A stretch of DNA of 64,000 nt, from the NCBI GenBank assembly GCA_934167965.1, contig CAKPMJ010000003.1:62001-126000 (forward strand). The letters are read 5' to 3'. Shown piece by piece: positions 1 to 7,433 of the stretch. Numbering within the stretch: position 1 is the first letter of the stretch; each line of letters begins with the position of its first letter. The notes under the pieces are model-generated. The model was not told the origin of the DNA. It made no database searches and was given only the letters and a program-made list of their open reading frames with translations. Both the position numbers and the translations under genes were made by a program. Source of the stretch: an uncultured Clostridia bacterium. Lineage in GTDB: Bacteria > Bacillota > Clostridia > TANB77 > CAG-508.

Positions 1-1
1 T

Positions 2-268
2 GGAATCGTTATGCTTTTCGGAGCAGTTGGGATGAAAATCTCCAGCAATTTAGGCTCTACAGTTGTTAATGGTGCTTTCCGTGCTATTGGTTATATTGGG
101 TCTAACTTGATTCGACTAATTGGTCGTATTATTCGTTACATCTTAACATTAATACCTCGGGTATTTAACGGATGTAAAAAGACCTTTAACCAGGTTGGAT
201 TACATGATCTACTATGTAATGTATTTTCTGTAATAATAACTATTGTTTTTATTGCAATCATTATATAA
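2..268 (+). CDS. Small hydrophobic protein, possibly the C-terminal end of a longer one
   Basis: I do not recognise this protein. The frame is open to the left edge of the window, so the first ATG at base 11 may be internal and the gene may be cut. The visible part is about 85-88 residues: a glycine- and isoleucine-rich amphipathic stretch, then a basic segment, then a C-terminal hydrophobic helix of about 20 residues ending in isoleucines. Arginine codons include several CGT, unlike the AGA-rich genes next to it, which may indicate transfer. It is on the plus strand, converges with fhs, and is followed by a perfect palindrome that can end transcription. Confidence 0.45.
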   Translation, partial: GIVMLFGAVGMKISSNLGSTVVNGAFRAIGYIGSNLIRLIGRIIRYILTLIPRVFNGCKKTFNQVGLHDLLCNVFSVIITIVFIAIII

Positions 269-300
269 TTTGTATCATTGACAGCATTCACAAAATCAAT

Positions 301-332
301 AAGAATTCGTTAGTAATTACTAACGAATTCTT
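301..332 (+). terminator. Perfect 32-bp palindrome, likely terminator
   Basis: Two 16-base arms, starting AAGAATTCGTTAGTAA, are perfect complements with no loop bases to spare. The hairpin follows the plus-strand small protein gene and is followed by a short T run (TTTTAT). It could also act on the opposite strand. Confidence 0.6.
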
Positions 333-336
333 TTAT

Positions 337-369
337 GAAAAACTATAAAGCTTGTCCTTATTTATAGTT
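337..369 (-). terminator. Terminator of fhs
   Basis: On the minus strand, AACTATAAA pairs with TTTATAGTT across a loop of about 11 bases and is followed by TTTTT. It starts immediately after the fhs stop codon. Confidence 0.65.
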
Positions 370-370
370 G

Positions 371-2038
371 TTAAAAAATCCCTTTAACCTCTTCATTCTC
401 ATCTAAATCAATATTCTCAGCAGCAGGAACTCTTGGCAGTCCTGGCATAGTCATAATCTTACCAGCAAGAACAACAATAAAACCTGCACCTGATTTTAGA
501 ATTACATCTCTTACTGAAATATCAAACGGTTCTATACAATCCAAGTTTTTAGCATCATCTGAAAAAGAATACTGTGTTTTCGCTATACAAACAGGTAAGT
601 TTTTATATCCTAAATCTTCAATTTTTTTGATGCTTTCTAATGCTTCAGTTGAATATTTTACATCTTGTGCCCCATATACTTTTTGAGCAATATCCTGAAT
701 TTTAGATTTTATATTCTCTTCCAATTCATAGGCATATTTAAATTTAGTTTCATTTTCTGCTAAAGTTACGATTTTATTTGCAATATCTATTGCTCCTTCT
801 CCGCCTTTAGCCCATCCTTCAACTACACTAAATTCATATCCTTTTGATTCTATCTTGTTTTTCAAATATTCTATTTCCTCTTCTGTATCTGTGTTATATT
901 TGTTTAATGCAACTAAAACATTTAATCCATATATATTGCTTAAGTTATCAATATGTTTGTATAAATTGTGGATTCCTTTGTCTATTGCTTCTATATTTTG
1001 CTTTTGAATATCTTCTTTTGGAACTCCACCATGATATTTTATTGCTTTTATTGTTGCTACACAAACTATAACATCTGGATGAGTCTTTATCTCTCTACAT
1101 TTTATATCTAAGAACTTTTCTGCACCTAAATCCGCACCAAACCCAGCTTCTGTAATTGCATAATCTCCTAATTTCATAGCTAGTTTAGTTGCTCTTACTG
1201 AATTACATCCATGTGCAATATTGGCAAATGGTCCTCCATGTATTATACATGGTGAATGTTCTAGTGTTTGTACTAAGTTAGGATTTATGGCATCTTTCAA
1301 TAATACTGCCATTGCTCCTTCTGCTTTTAAATCTTCTGCAAATACTGGCTTGTCTTCTTCATTGTATCCAATTATGATATTTCCAAGTCTTGTTTTTAAA
1401 TCTTTTAAATCTTTTGATAAGCATAATATTGCCATTACTTCTGATGCAACACTTATATCAAATCCGTCTCGTCTTGGAACTATATTCTTTTCATTTGAAA
1501 GTCCTGTATCTATTACTCTTAATTGTCTATCATTTAAGTCTACACATCTTTTCCATGTTACATTTTTTATTTTTAATTCATTTCCAAAATAAATATGATT
1601 ATCTATCATTGCTGATAACAAATTATTTGCTGATGTAATTGCATGTATATCACCTGTAAAATGCAAATTTATATCTTCCATTGGTGCTACTTGGACTTTT
1701 CCTCCTCCAGTAGCTCCACCTTTTATACCAAATACTGGTCCAAGTGAAGGTTCTCTTAATGCCAAAATTGCATTTCTATTTATTCTATTTAAGCCATCTG
1801 CTATTGCTATAGAAATAGTTGTTTTTCCTTCTCCAAGTGGTGTTGGACTCATAGCAGTAACTAATACTAATTTTCCATCTTTATTTTTTTCTAGTCTCTT
1901 TATTGCACTTTCTGTAATTTTAGCTTTGTATTTTCCATATTGTTCTATTTCTTCGTCTTTCATTCCAATTTTTTCTGCAATTTCTGTTATTGGTTTTAAG
2001 TCTACACTTCTTGCTATCTCTATATCTGTCATTGGCAT
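371..2038 (-). CDS. fhs: Formate--tetrahydrofolate ligase
   Basis: Cytoplasmic enzyme that makes 10-formyltetrahydrofolate from formate, THF and ATP, feeding one-carbon units into purine synthesis. The product is about 555 residues, the normal family length. The P-loop-like motif TPLGEGKTT is near residue 67, followed by REPSLGPVFGIKGGATGGG, which is diagnostic of the family. The end, MTMPGLPRVPAAENID, is also typical. A GTG at 2041 is possible, but the ATG at 2038 sits 5 bases after AGGG, and the ATG at 2032 is a further alternative. It is the last gene of a unit with a 46-residue membrane protein and cdaA. In this organism it could use formate produced by pyruvate formate-lyase, which is also in the window. 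Confidence 0.97.
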   Translation of the reverse strand: MPMTDIEIARSVDLKPITEIAEKIGMKDEEIEQYGKYKAKITESAIKRLEKNKDGKLVLVTAMSPTPLGEGKTTISIAIADGLNRINRNAILALREPSLGPVFGIKGGATGGGKVQVAPMEDINLHFTGDIHAITSANNLLSAMIDNHIYFGNELKIKNVTWKRCVDLNDRQLRVIDTGLSNEKNIVPRRDGFDISVASEVMAILCLSKDLKDLKTRLGNIIIGYNEEDKPVFAEDLKAEGAMAVLLKDAINPNLVQTLEHSPCIIHGGPFANIAHGCNSVRATKLAMKLGDYAITEAGFGADLGAEKFLDIKCREIKTHPDVIVCVATIKAIKYHGGVPKEDIQKQNIEAIDKGIHNLYKHIDNLSNIYGLNVLVALNKYNTDTEEEIEYLKNKIESKGYEFSVVEGWAKGGEGAIDIANKIVTLAENETKFKYAYELEENIKSKIQDIAQKVYGAQDVKYSTEALESIKKIEDLGYKNLPVCIAKTQYSFSDDAKNLDCIEPFDISVRDVILKSGAGFIVVLAGKIMTMPGLPRVPAAENIDLDENEEVKGIF

Positions 2039-2045
2039 CACATCC

Positions 2046-2957
2046 CTATTTTTCTTCTTTTTTATTAAATATTTTTGTTATTTTTGAGAATCTTTCTTTA
2101 TTTATTTCTTTTTTCTCTGTAAATCTTTTTGTTATTATATTGCTAATAAGTATTTTCTTTAATACATCTTCCCTAACATCTGCAATTAATGTTCCATCTT
2201 TAGCAACTGATATTTTACCTGTTTCTTCTGATACTACAACTACTATTGCATCTGATTCCTTAGATATTCCAATGGCTGCTCTATGTCTTGTTCCTAATTC
2301 TTTTGCTATATCGCTATCTGATGCAAGTGGTAACATACATGCTGCTGCAGAGATTTTATTTTCACTTATAATTACTGCTCCATCATGTAATGGCGTATTT
2401 GGAACAAATATATTTACTAATAATTGTGGCGATACTTCACTATTCATTTCAACTCCTGTTGAAACAATGTCTTTTATTTTTATGTCTCTTTCTAATACTA
2501 TCAAAGCCCCTGTCTTGCTCTTTGAAAGTTCTGTGGCTGCTATTACAACTTTATATATATCTTCTTTTGTTCTTGTTATCAAGTCTTTATCAATTCCAAA
2601 GAATTTTGCAAATTTATTAGTTCCAAGTTGCTCTAATGCTCTTCTTATTTCTGGTTGGAAAATAACTATTATAAGTATTACTCCCCAATTCATTATGGCT
2701 GATAATATGTAATGTAAAATGTTTAATCCTAGTATTCCACTTAACCATGTAGCAATGATTAAAAGTGCAATTCCCTTTACTAATTGCCATGTTCTAGATC
2801 CTTTTACTAATCGTACAAATAAATATACCAAACATACAACCAAAAATAAGTCTATTATAAGTGCTATTAATTTTATTGGATGTTGTTGATACATTTGTAT
2901 ATATAATAATATATTATTTTCAAAAAATTTATTAAATATTGTACCTAATTCTCCCAT
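2046..2957 (-). CDS. cdaA: Diadenylate cyclase CdaA
   Basis: Membrane enzyme that condenses two ATP into cyclic di-AMP, a regulator of potassium and cell-wall homeostasis. It has 303 residues. Three hydrophobic helices lie in the first ~100 residues (LIALIIDLFLVVCLVYLF and two more), followed by the DAC domain. The catalytic motifs PLHDGAVII (DGA) and GTRHRAAIG (RHR) are both present. In many Bacillota this gene is followed by cdaR (YbbR) and glmM. Here the upstream neighbour is a 46-residue membrane protein and the downstream one is fhs, 7-14 bases away depending on the fhs start. A C-terminal tail of about 60 residues is lysine-rich. Confidence 0.96.
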   Translation of the reverse strand: MGELGTIFNKFFENNILLYIQMYQQHPIKLIALIIDLFLVVCLVYLFVRLVKGSRTWQLVKGIALLIIATWLSGILGLNILHYILSAIMNWGVILIIVIFQPEIRRALEQLGTNKFAKFFGIDKDLITRTKEDIYKVVIAATELSKSKTGALIVLERDIKIKDIVSTGVEMNSEVSPQLLVNIFVPNTPLHDGAVIISENKISAAACMLPLASDSDIAKELGTRHRAAIGISKESDAIVVVVSEETGKISVAKDGTLIADVREDVLKKILISNIITKRFTEKKEINKERFSKITKIFNKKEEK

Positions 2958-2978
2958 ATTTATCTCTTCTTTCTTTTA

Positions 2979-3119
2979 TTATCTCATAAAATAAAATATA
3001 AGTGTTGATGCCATTCCTGCTAACATTAGTATCGCTAAAATTCCTGCCATTAACCTTACAAAAAAGTCTTTTCCTCTGTTTTGTTTCTTCTTTTTTTGTA
3101 TTTCATTATTCTCTTTCAT
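2979..3119 (-). CDS. 46-residue single-pass membrane protein upstream of cdaA
   Basis: Translation gives a short basic N-terminus (MKENNEIQKKKKQNRGK) and one hydrophobic helix from about residue 19 to 44, ending in Arg. The ATG is preceded by AAGAAAGGAATG at proper spacing, and a sigma-A promoter lies 50 bases upstream. It ends 21 bases before cdaA, so the two are almost certainly co-transcribed. I do not know a named family. The position suggests a small partner or regulator of the membrane cyclase, a role that CdaR fills in other Bacillota, but that is inference. Confidence 0.7.
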   Translation of the reverse strand: MKENNEIQKKKKQNRGKDFFVRLMAGILAILMLAGMASTLIFYFMR

Positions 3120-3169
3120 TTTTTATACATTCCTTTCTTATTTATGTAATTATTTTTCAATTCAATGCA

Positions 3170-3198
3170 ATTATATACTTTATATATAAATAAATCAA
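3170..3198 (-). promoter_or_regulatory. Sigma-A promoter of the small protein-cdaA-fhs unit
   Basis: On the minus strand TTGATT, 17 bases, TATAAT. The -35 element overlaps the end of rnhB, and the start point would lie about 45 bases before the small gene. Confidence 0.7.
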
Positions 3199-3827
3199 TA
3201 ATTTACAAAATTTTTAGTAAATGATTTTCTATGTATTGGACATAGCCCATATTGCTTAATTGCTGCAATATGTTTAGCTGTACCATACCCTTTATGTCCT
3301 GCAAATCCATACTCTGGGTATACACTATCCCATTCTCTCATAATTCTATCCCTTGTTACTTTTGCAACAATAGATGCTGCAGCAATAGAATAACTTGTTG
3401 CATCACCCTTTATTATTGACTTGTACGGTATTCCTAATGTATCAATTCCTGTTAATGCATCAACTAATATCGCATCTGGTTTTACTTTCATTGATTTTAG
3501 TGCTTCTGTAAGCCCCTTTTTAGTTGCTTGCAAAATATTGATATCATCTATTTCATCTTGATATATAATGCCTATCCCATAACTTATTGCCCCTTCTAAA
3601 ATTTGGTCATATAATTTTTCTCTCTTTTTTTCTGATACTTTTTTAGAATCATTTACTCCTTCTATCCTTGAGTCTTTTGGCATTATTACACTTGCAACTA
3701 CTACTGGTCCAGCAAGCGGTCCTCTTCCTGCCTCATCTATTCCGCAGATGTAATTTAATCCCATATCATAAAATTCTTTATCTGTCTTTTTTAGTCTAGA
3801 CATTCTTTCTTCTTCATTTTCTTTCAT
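3195..3827 (-). CDS. rnhB: Ribonuclease HII
   Basis: Removes RNA from RNA-DNA hybrids, including single misincorporated ribonucleotides. It has 210 residues, the usual length. The start of the catalytic domain, GIDEAGRGPLAGPVV near residue 29, carries the Asp-Glu pair of the metal site. Further acidic active-site positions appear in ILVDALTG and the segment ending RDRIMREW, and HKGYGT is the conserved loop. The ATG at 3827 follows GGAGCAAGAAAA. It lies 15 bases after the pseudopilin stop and may be read with the ispG-ispH-pseudopilin group. Confidence 0.96.
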   Translation of the reverse strand: MKENEEERMSRLKKTDKEFYDMGLNYICGIDEAGRGPLAGPVVVASVIMPKDSRIEGVNDSKKVSEKKREKLYDQILEGAISYGIGIIYQDEIDDINILQATKKGLTEALKSMKVKPDAILVDALTGIDTLGIPYKSIIKGDATSYSIAAASIVAKVTRDRIMREWDSVYPEYGFAGHKGYGTAKHIAAIKQYGLCPIHRKSFTKNFVNY

Positions 3828-3842
3828 TTTTCTTGCTCCATT

Positions 3843-4331
3843 TTATAAAACATTCATTAATTCTGATAATTTGTAATACGTATTATCTTTATAGGTAACT
3901 CCTTGCAAGTATATTATTTCAACTTCGTACTGTTCATTTACCCCTACTATGTATTTTAAGTTTCCATCCCATAAACTTCCTAAACCCATGTTATCAAATG
4001 CATCCTTACTTAAATCATAATATGTATATCCTGATTCTTTCCAGCTACCTGTTTGCTCTGATAATTCCATCTTATACTTTTTGAATGCTTCTACATTTTT
4101 TGATGGTTTTTCTGAATCAGTTGCCTTCCAAGTCAATGCCTCTACATTTTCTGCATATTCTTTTGCCTTGGCTTTTATTGTTAGCATATTTGTTTCTATA
4201 GTTTCAACTTTAGATTTTTCTACTAAATCAGAACCTTTTGTTATTGAAATTCCACCAATTATCAATAATAATATTACTGTAATTACTAAAGCTATCAATG
4301 TTATTCCTCTTTGTTCATTTATTCTTTTCAT
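3843..4331 (-). CDS. Pseudopilin-like protein with type III signal
   Basis: The protein has 162 residues. The N-terminus carries a prepilin-type cleavage and methylation motif, RGITLIALVITVI, followed by a continuous hydrophobic helix and a lysine-rich helix. This is the layout of type IV pilins and type II pseudopilins. Ala replaces the usual Glu at mature position 5, as in many clostridial GITLIALV proteins. The C-terminal ~90 residues are a small globular domain with aromatic residues that I do not recognise. The start overlaps the ispH stop as ATGA and has GGAGG six bases upstream. No pilus assembly gene is nearby, so its machinery must be elsewhere. Confidence 0.75.
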   Translation of the reverse strand: MKRINEQRGITLIALVITVILLLIIGGISITKGSDLVEKSKVETIETNMLTIKAKAKEYAENVEALTWKATDSEKPSKNVEAFKKYKMELSEQTGSWKESGYTYYDLSKDAFDNMGLGSLWDGNLKYIVGVNEQYEVEIIYLQGVTYKDNTYYKLSELMNVL

Positions 4332-5185
4332 ATTGTTCCTCCATTCTCTAAAAAAATTATAACTTCTTCAATATCTTTATTAGGCGTAGATGCTCCTGCC
4401 ATTATTCCGATTTTATTACTATTTTTTATTTCTTCAAAATTTAATTCATCACTATTTTGAATAAACATTACTTTTTTACAATTACTACATGCAATATCAT
4501 AAAGCTTGTTTGTATTTGAGCTTTTTTTATCTCCAATAATAATCATAACATCAACTTTTTTAGATATTTTTTCTGTTTCTTTTTGCCTTGTCTCTGTCGC
4601 TGGACAAATCGTTTTTTCTATTTTGATATTTTTATCTATGTTTTCTTTTATTTCGTTCACTATTTTGTCAAATTTTTTTGAATTATATGTTGTTTGAGCT
4701 ATAATAACAATATTGGGTATTCCACTATTTTCTATGGCTTTTATTGCAATTTGTACTTCATCTTCATCTTGTATTACAATTTTATTTTTACCACAAAAAC
4801 TTTCTATCCCAATTACTTCTGGATGTGTCTTTTTTCCTAATAAAATTATAAAATACCCTTTTGATGAATATTCTTCTACAATTTTATGTATTTTTAGAAC
4901 ATGTGGACATGTAAAATCTATTATTTCTATTTTGTTGTCTCTAGCTTTTTCATATACTTCTTTAGGTACTCCATGTGCCCTAATTATAACTTTTTCTTTT
5001 GCTTGGTTTATATCATCTATAAATTCTACACCTTTTTGCTCTAACTCTTTTATAACACTTTTATTATGGACTATTTCTCCCAAGCAATAAACATTTTTAT
5101 TATTGCCTGTTTCAGTCCTTGCTCCATCTACTGCTCTTCTTACCCCATAACAAAATCCAGCTGTCTTTCCTAAAATTATTTCCAA
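4328..5185 (-). CDS. ispH: 4-hydroxy-3-methylbut-2-enyl diphosphate reductase
   Basis: Last step of the MEP pathway: reduces HMBPP to IPP and DMAPP using a [4Fe-4S] cluster. The three cluster cysteines are visible in GFCYGVRRA, FTCPHV and ICPATETRQ. The HGVPK and AHG motifs and the EVIG segment are also conserved. An ATG at 5194 gives 288 residues but touches AAAGGA directly. The TTG three codons later (5185) has proper spacing and yields the usual MEIILGK start, so I chose it. The gene follows ispG by a few bases, pairing the two iron-sulfur enzymes of the pathway, and overlaps the pseudopilin by four bases. Confidence 0.95.
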   Translation of the reverse strand: MEIILGKTAGFCYGVRRAVDGARTETGNNKNVYCLGEIVHNKSVIKELEQKGVEFIDDINQAKEKVIIRAHGVPKEVYEKARDNKIEIIDFTCPHVLKIHKIVEEYSSKGYFIILLGKKTHPEVIGIESFCGKNKIVIQDEDEVQIAIKAIENSGIPNIVIIAQTTYNSKKFDKIVNEIKENIDKNIKIEKTICPATETRQKETEKISKKVDVMIIIGDKKSSNTNKLYDIACSNCKKVMFIQNSDELNFEEIKNSNKIGIMAGASTPNKDIEEVIIFLENGGTI

Positions 5186-5198
5186 TTTTATCATTCCT

Positions 5199-6251
5199 TT
5201 AAATCATTTTTAAAATCTCTTTTTTTAGTTCTTCTACTATTTCTTCTTGTGGAATTTTTCTTATAATTTTACCTTTTTTGAATAATATTCCTTCTTTCAC
5301 TCCTCCTGCTATTCCTATGTCTGCCTCTCTTGCTTCACCTGGTCCATTTACTGCACATCCCATTACAGCAACTGTAATATTAGAATTTATATTTTGAAGG
5401 AATTTCTCAACTTCTTTTGCTATTGGTATCAAATCAATTTGTGTTCTTCCGCAAGTAGGACAAGCAATCAATGTAGGAACATTATCATATAAGTTACAAT
5501 CTTTTAGTATTTCTTTTGCAACTTTTATTTCTTTTATAGGGTCATCTGAAAGTGATACTCTTATTGTATTTCCTATTCCTTCTCTAAGCAAAATTCCTAA
5601 TCCTATACTTGATTTTACTGTTCCACTAAATTCTGTTCCCGCTTCTGTTATTCCTAAATGTAATGGATAGTTAAATTCTTTACTTGCTTCCTCATATGCC
5701 TCTATACATAAATCTAGATTTGATGCTTTTAGAGATATTGCTATATCATAAAAATCTAAATTTTCTAGTATTTGTACATGGTGTTTTGCACTTTCTACCA
5801 TTGCTTTTGCTGTTGGCTTACCATATTTCTCTAATAAGTCTTTTTCTAAAGATCCTCCATTTACACCTATTCTTATTGGTATATTTTTTTCTTTGCATGC
5901 TTCTACTACTGCTTTTACTTTTTCTTCATTTCCAATATTTCCTGGGTTTATTCTAATTTTATCTACTCCAGACTTTATTGCTTCTAATGCTATTTTATAA
6001 TCAAAGTGTATATCAGCAACTATTGGTATATTTATTTTTGATTTTATTTCTTTTATTGCTTTTGCATCTTCTAAATCTAAGCATGCTACTCTTATTATTT
6101 CACATCCCACTTTTTCTAGTTCTAAAATTTGTTTTACTGTTTCTTCTATATTTTTTGTTTTAGTATTACACATAGATTGTATAACTACTTTGTTATTGCC
6201 ACCAATTTGAACGTTTCCTACTTTTATTGCTCTTGTATTTTTTCTATCCAT
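5199..6251 (-). CDS. ispG: 4-hydroxy-3-methylbut-2-en-1-yl diphosphate synthase
   Basis: Converts MEcPP to HMBPP in the MEP isoprenoid pathway with a [4Fe-4S] cluster. It has 350 residues, normal for the short bacterial form. The N-terminal TIM-barrel part carries KVGNVQIGG, VADIHFDY and KIRINPGNIG. The C-terminal cluster-binding part carries CPTCGRTQ and MGCAVNGPGEA. The start has AGGAGATAAT before the ATG. It is the first gene of a tight group with ispH and the pseudopilin. The usual neighbours dxr and rseP are absent. Confidence 0.97.
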   Translation of the reverse strand: MDRKNTRAIKVGNVQIGGNNKVVIQSMCNTKTKNIEETVKQILELEKVGCEIIRVACLDLEDAKAIKEIKSKINIPIVADIHFDYKIALEAIKSGVDKIRINPGNIGNEEKVKAVVEACKEKNIPIRIGVNGGSLEKDLLEKYGKPTAKAMVESAKHHVQILENLDFYDIAISLKASNLDLCIEAYEEASKEFNYPLHLGITEAGTEFSGTVKSSIGLGILLREGIGNTIRVSLSDDPIKEIKVAKEILKDCNLYDNVPTLIACPTCGRTQIDLIPIAKEVEKFLQNINSNITVAVMGCAVNGPGEAREADIGIAGGVKEGILFKKGKIIRKIPQEEIVEELKKEILKMI

Positions 6252-6267
6252 ATTATCTCCTAAAATT

Positions 6268-6302
6268 AAAAGGTGTCATTATAATAAATTGACACCCTTT
6301 TT
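6268..6302 (-). terminator. Terminator after the response regulator
   Basis: On the minus strand GGGTGTCA pairs with TGACACC(T) across an AT-rich loop and is followed by TTTTAATTTT. It lies directly after the response regulator stop codon. Confidence 0.7.
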
Positions 6303-6303
6303 G

Positions 6304-7032
6304 CTATACAGCTATATAATAACCTACACTTCTTTTTGTCATTAATATTTTTGGGTTTGATGTATCTTTTTCTATTTTTTCTCTAATTCTTCTTACTGTT
6401 ACATCTACTGTTCTTATATCTCCATAATACTCATATCCCCATACTTTTTCTAATAGTACTTCTCTTGTTACTACTTGTCCTGGTTCTGTTGCTAAGAATT
6501 TTAATACTTCAAATTCTCTTAATGTTAGGTCCACAGTTTTACCATTTACCATTACTTCAAATTTATCTAAATCTAATGTTAATGCTCCAACTTTCATTAC
6601 ATTGTCTCTTTTTACTTCTTTTCTTCCTGTTTCATATTGTGGCATCACTGCTTCTGCTTTTCTTAAATTTGCTTTTATTCTTGCAATTAATTCTCTAACA
6701 CTAAATGGTTTTGTTACATAGTCATCTGCTCCTAATTCTAATCCTAGGATTTTGTCTAATTCACTGTCTTTTGCTGTTACCATAAGTATAGGAACATTCA
6801 TTGAATTTTTTATTTTTTTGCATACTGATAATCCATCAATTTTTGGAAGCATTACATCTAGTAATATTAAGTCTGGTTTATGCTCTAATGCCATTTCTAC
6901 AGCCATTACTCCGTCTTCTGCTTCTATAACATTATATCCTTCTTTTGTTAGGTTGATGTTTAATAAGTTTCTTATCATTTTTTCATCATCAGCTACTAAT
7001 ATTGTTTTTTTATAATTTTTCTCTTCTTCCAC
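6304..7032 (-). CDS. OmpR/PhoB-family response regulator, WalR-like
   Basis: Two-domain DNA-binding regulator of 242 residues. The receiver domain (about 10-125) has the acidic pair DDE, the phospho-acceptor Asp in LILLDVMLP, the Thr in MVTAKD and the Lys in VTKPF. The C-terminal winged helix (about 145-240) has LTLREFEVLKFLA and the recognition region RTVDVTVRRIREKIE. The sequence is close to the WalR/YycF type, but no histidine kinase gene is adjacent, so its partner and targets are unknown. The start codon is GTG, with AAGGTAGG upstream. Confidence 0.9.
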   Translation of the reverse strand: MEEEKNYKKTILVADDEKMIRNLLNINLTKEGYNVIEAEDGVMAVEMALEHKPDLILLDVMLPKIDGLSVCKKIKNSMNVPILMVTAKDSELDKILGLELGADDYVTKPFSVRELIARIKANLRKAEAVMPQYETGRKEVKRDNVMKVGALTLDLDKFEVMVNGKTVDLTLREFEVLKFLATEPGQVVTREVLLEKVWGYEYYGDIRTVDVTVRRIREKIEKDTSNPKILMTKRSVGYYIAV

Positions 7033-7139
7033 AATATCTACCTACCTTATTTGTGTTTTTATACCTTATATATATCATATTTATCTATATTATACAAGTT
7101 TTTTTGAGAATTTTTTTTATTTGTCATTAATTTTTAAAT

Positions 7140-7168
7140 TTGACATATAATAAAATATATGTTATTAT
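7140..7168 (+). promoter_or_regulatory. Consensus promoter of the candidate antitoxin RNA
   Basis: TTGACA, 17 bases, TATTAT on the plus strand, predicting a start near 7175. The hexamers sit within an inverted repeat, ACATATAATA-N10-TATTATATGT. No plus-strand protein gene follows, only a short stretch ending in a terminator. Confidence 0.75.
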
Positions 7169-7185
7169 ATGTATAGCATATGCAA

Positions 7186-7209
7186 AACAAGTCAATTAAA
7201 ATTGTGAAC
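7186..7209 (+). repeat. Direct repeats DRa/DRb, copy in the small RNA
   Basis: AACAAGTC at 7186-7193 and TGTGAAC at 7203-7209. Both words recur identically at 7317-7324 and 7333-7339. Confidence 0.8.
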
Positions 7210-7253
7210 AAAAAAGACTAGGAAATTCTTCGAAACCTTTCCTAGTCTTTTTT
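7210..7253. terminator. Bidirectional terminator shared by small RNA and peptide gene
   Basis: Sixteen-base arms AAAAAAGACTAGGAAA and TTTCCTAGTCTTTTTT around a 12-base loop. A-run and T-run make it work in both directions: it ends the plus-strand small RNA and the minus-strand peptide mRNA. Confidence 0.85.
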
Positions 7254-7258
7254 TCTTG

Positions 7259-7330
7259 CTATTCTTTACCTAAATGTTTTATAATTAAATAAATCAAGTA
7301 GATTTTAAATAGCTCCAACAAGTCTTTCAA
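7259..7330 (-). CDS. 23-residue Fst-like toxin peptide (candidate)
   Basis: The frame starts at TTG and reads MKDLLELFKIYLIYLIIKHLGKE. It is a short hydrophobic helix with charged ends, as in membrane-acting type I toxins. AAGGAGG lies seven to eight bases before the TTG, an unusually good ribosome binding site. A TTGACA hexamer at 7401-7406 could be the -35, but the nearest AT-rich hexamers are 20-22 bases away, so the promoter is uncertain. Alternatively the gene is read through from mfd. The first residues MKDL match my recollection of enterococcal Fst. Paired repeats and the shared terminator support a par-like toxin gene. Confidence 0.6.
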   Translation of the reverse strand: MKDLLELFKIYLIYLIIKHLGKE

Positions 7331-7339
7331 ACTGTGAAC
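7317..7339 (+). repeat. Direct repeats DRa/DRb, copy over the peptide start codon
   Basis: AACAAGTC at 7317-7324 and TGTGAAC at 7333-7339 flank the TTG start codon (complement at 7328-7330). DRb ends where the AAGGAGG site begins. Pairing with the small RNA would therefore cover the ribosome entry region. Confidence 0.8.
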
Positions 7340-7433
7340 CTCCTTCCTGCCACTAAGCAAGTAGGCTCATTTATATTAAACCTTTTATTTTATTTTATTT
7401 TGTCAATATAAATATATAATCATTAGTATACTT

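Larger units (their letters stand above)
7175..7253 (+). ncRNA. Small RNA, candidate type I antitoxin
   Basis: The segment between a consensus plus-strand promoter and the hairpin terminator would give an RNA of about 78 nt. It has no credible reading frame. It carries AACAAGTC and TGTGAAC, nine bases apart. The same two words, in the same order and eight bases apart, occur across the start region of the minus-strand 23-codon gene. Because the two transcripts run in opposite directions, these repeats make the RNA complementary to the translation start of that mRNA, and both RNAs share the terminator stem. This is the arrangement of RNA II in par/Fst toxin-antitoxin loci. Expression has not been shown. 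Confidence 0.6.

Noticed and set aside
6304..7032. Naming the response regulator walR
   Set aside because: Similarity is strong, but walK, yycH and yycI are not adjacent, so the name would be a guess.
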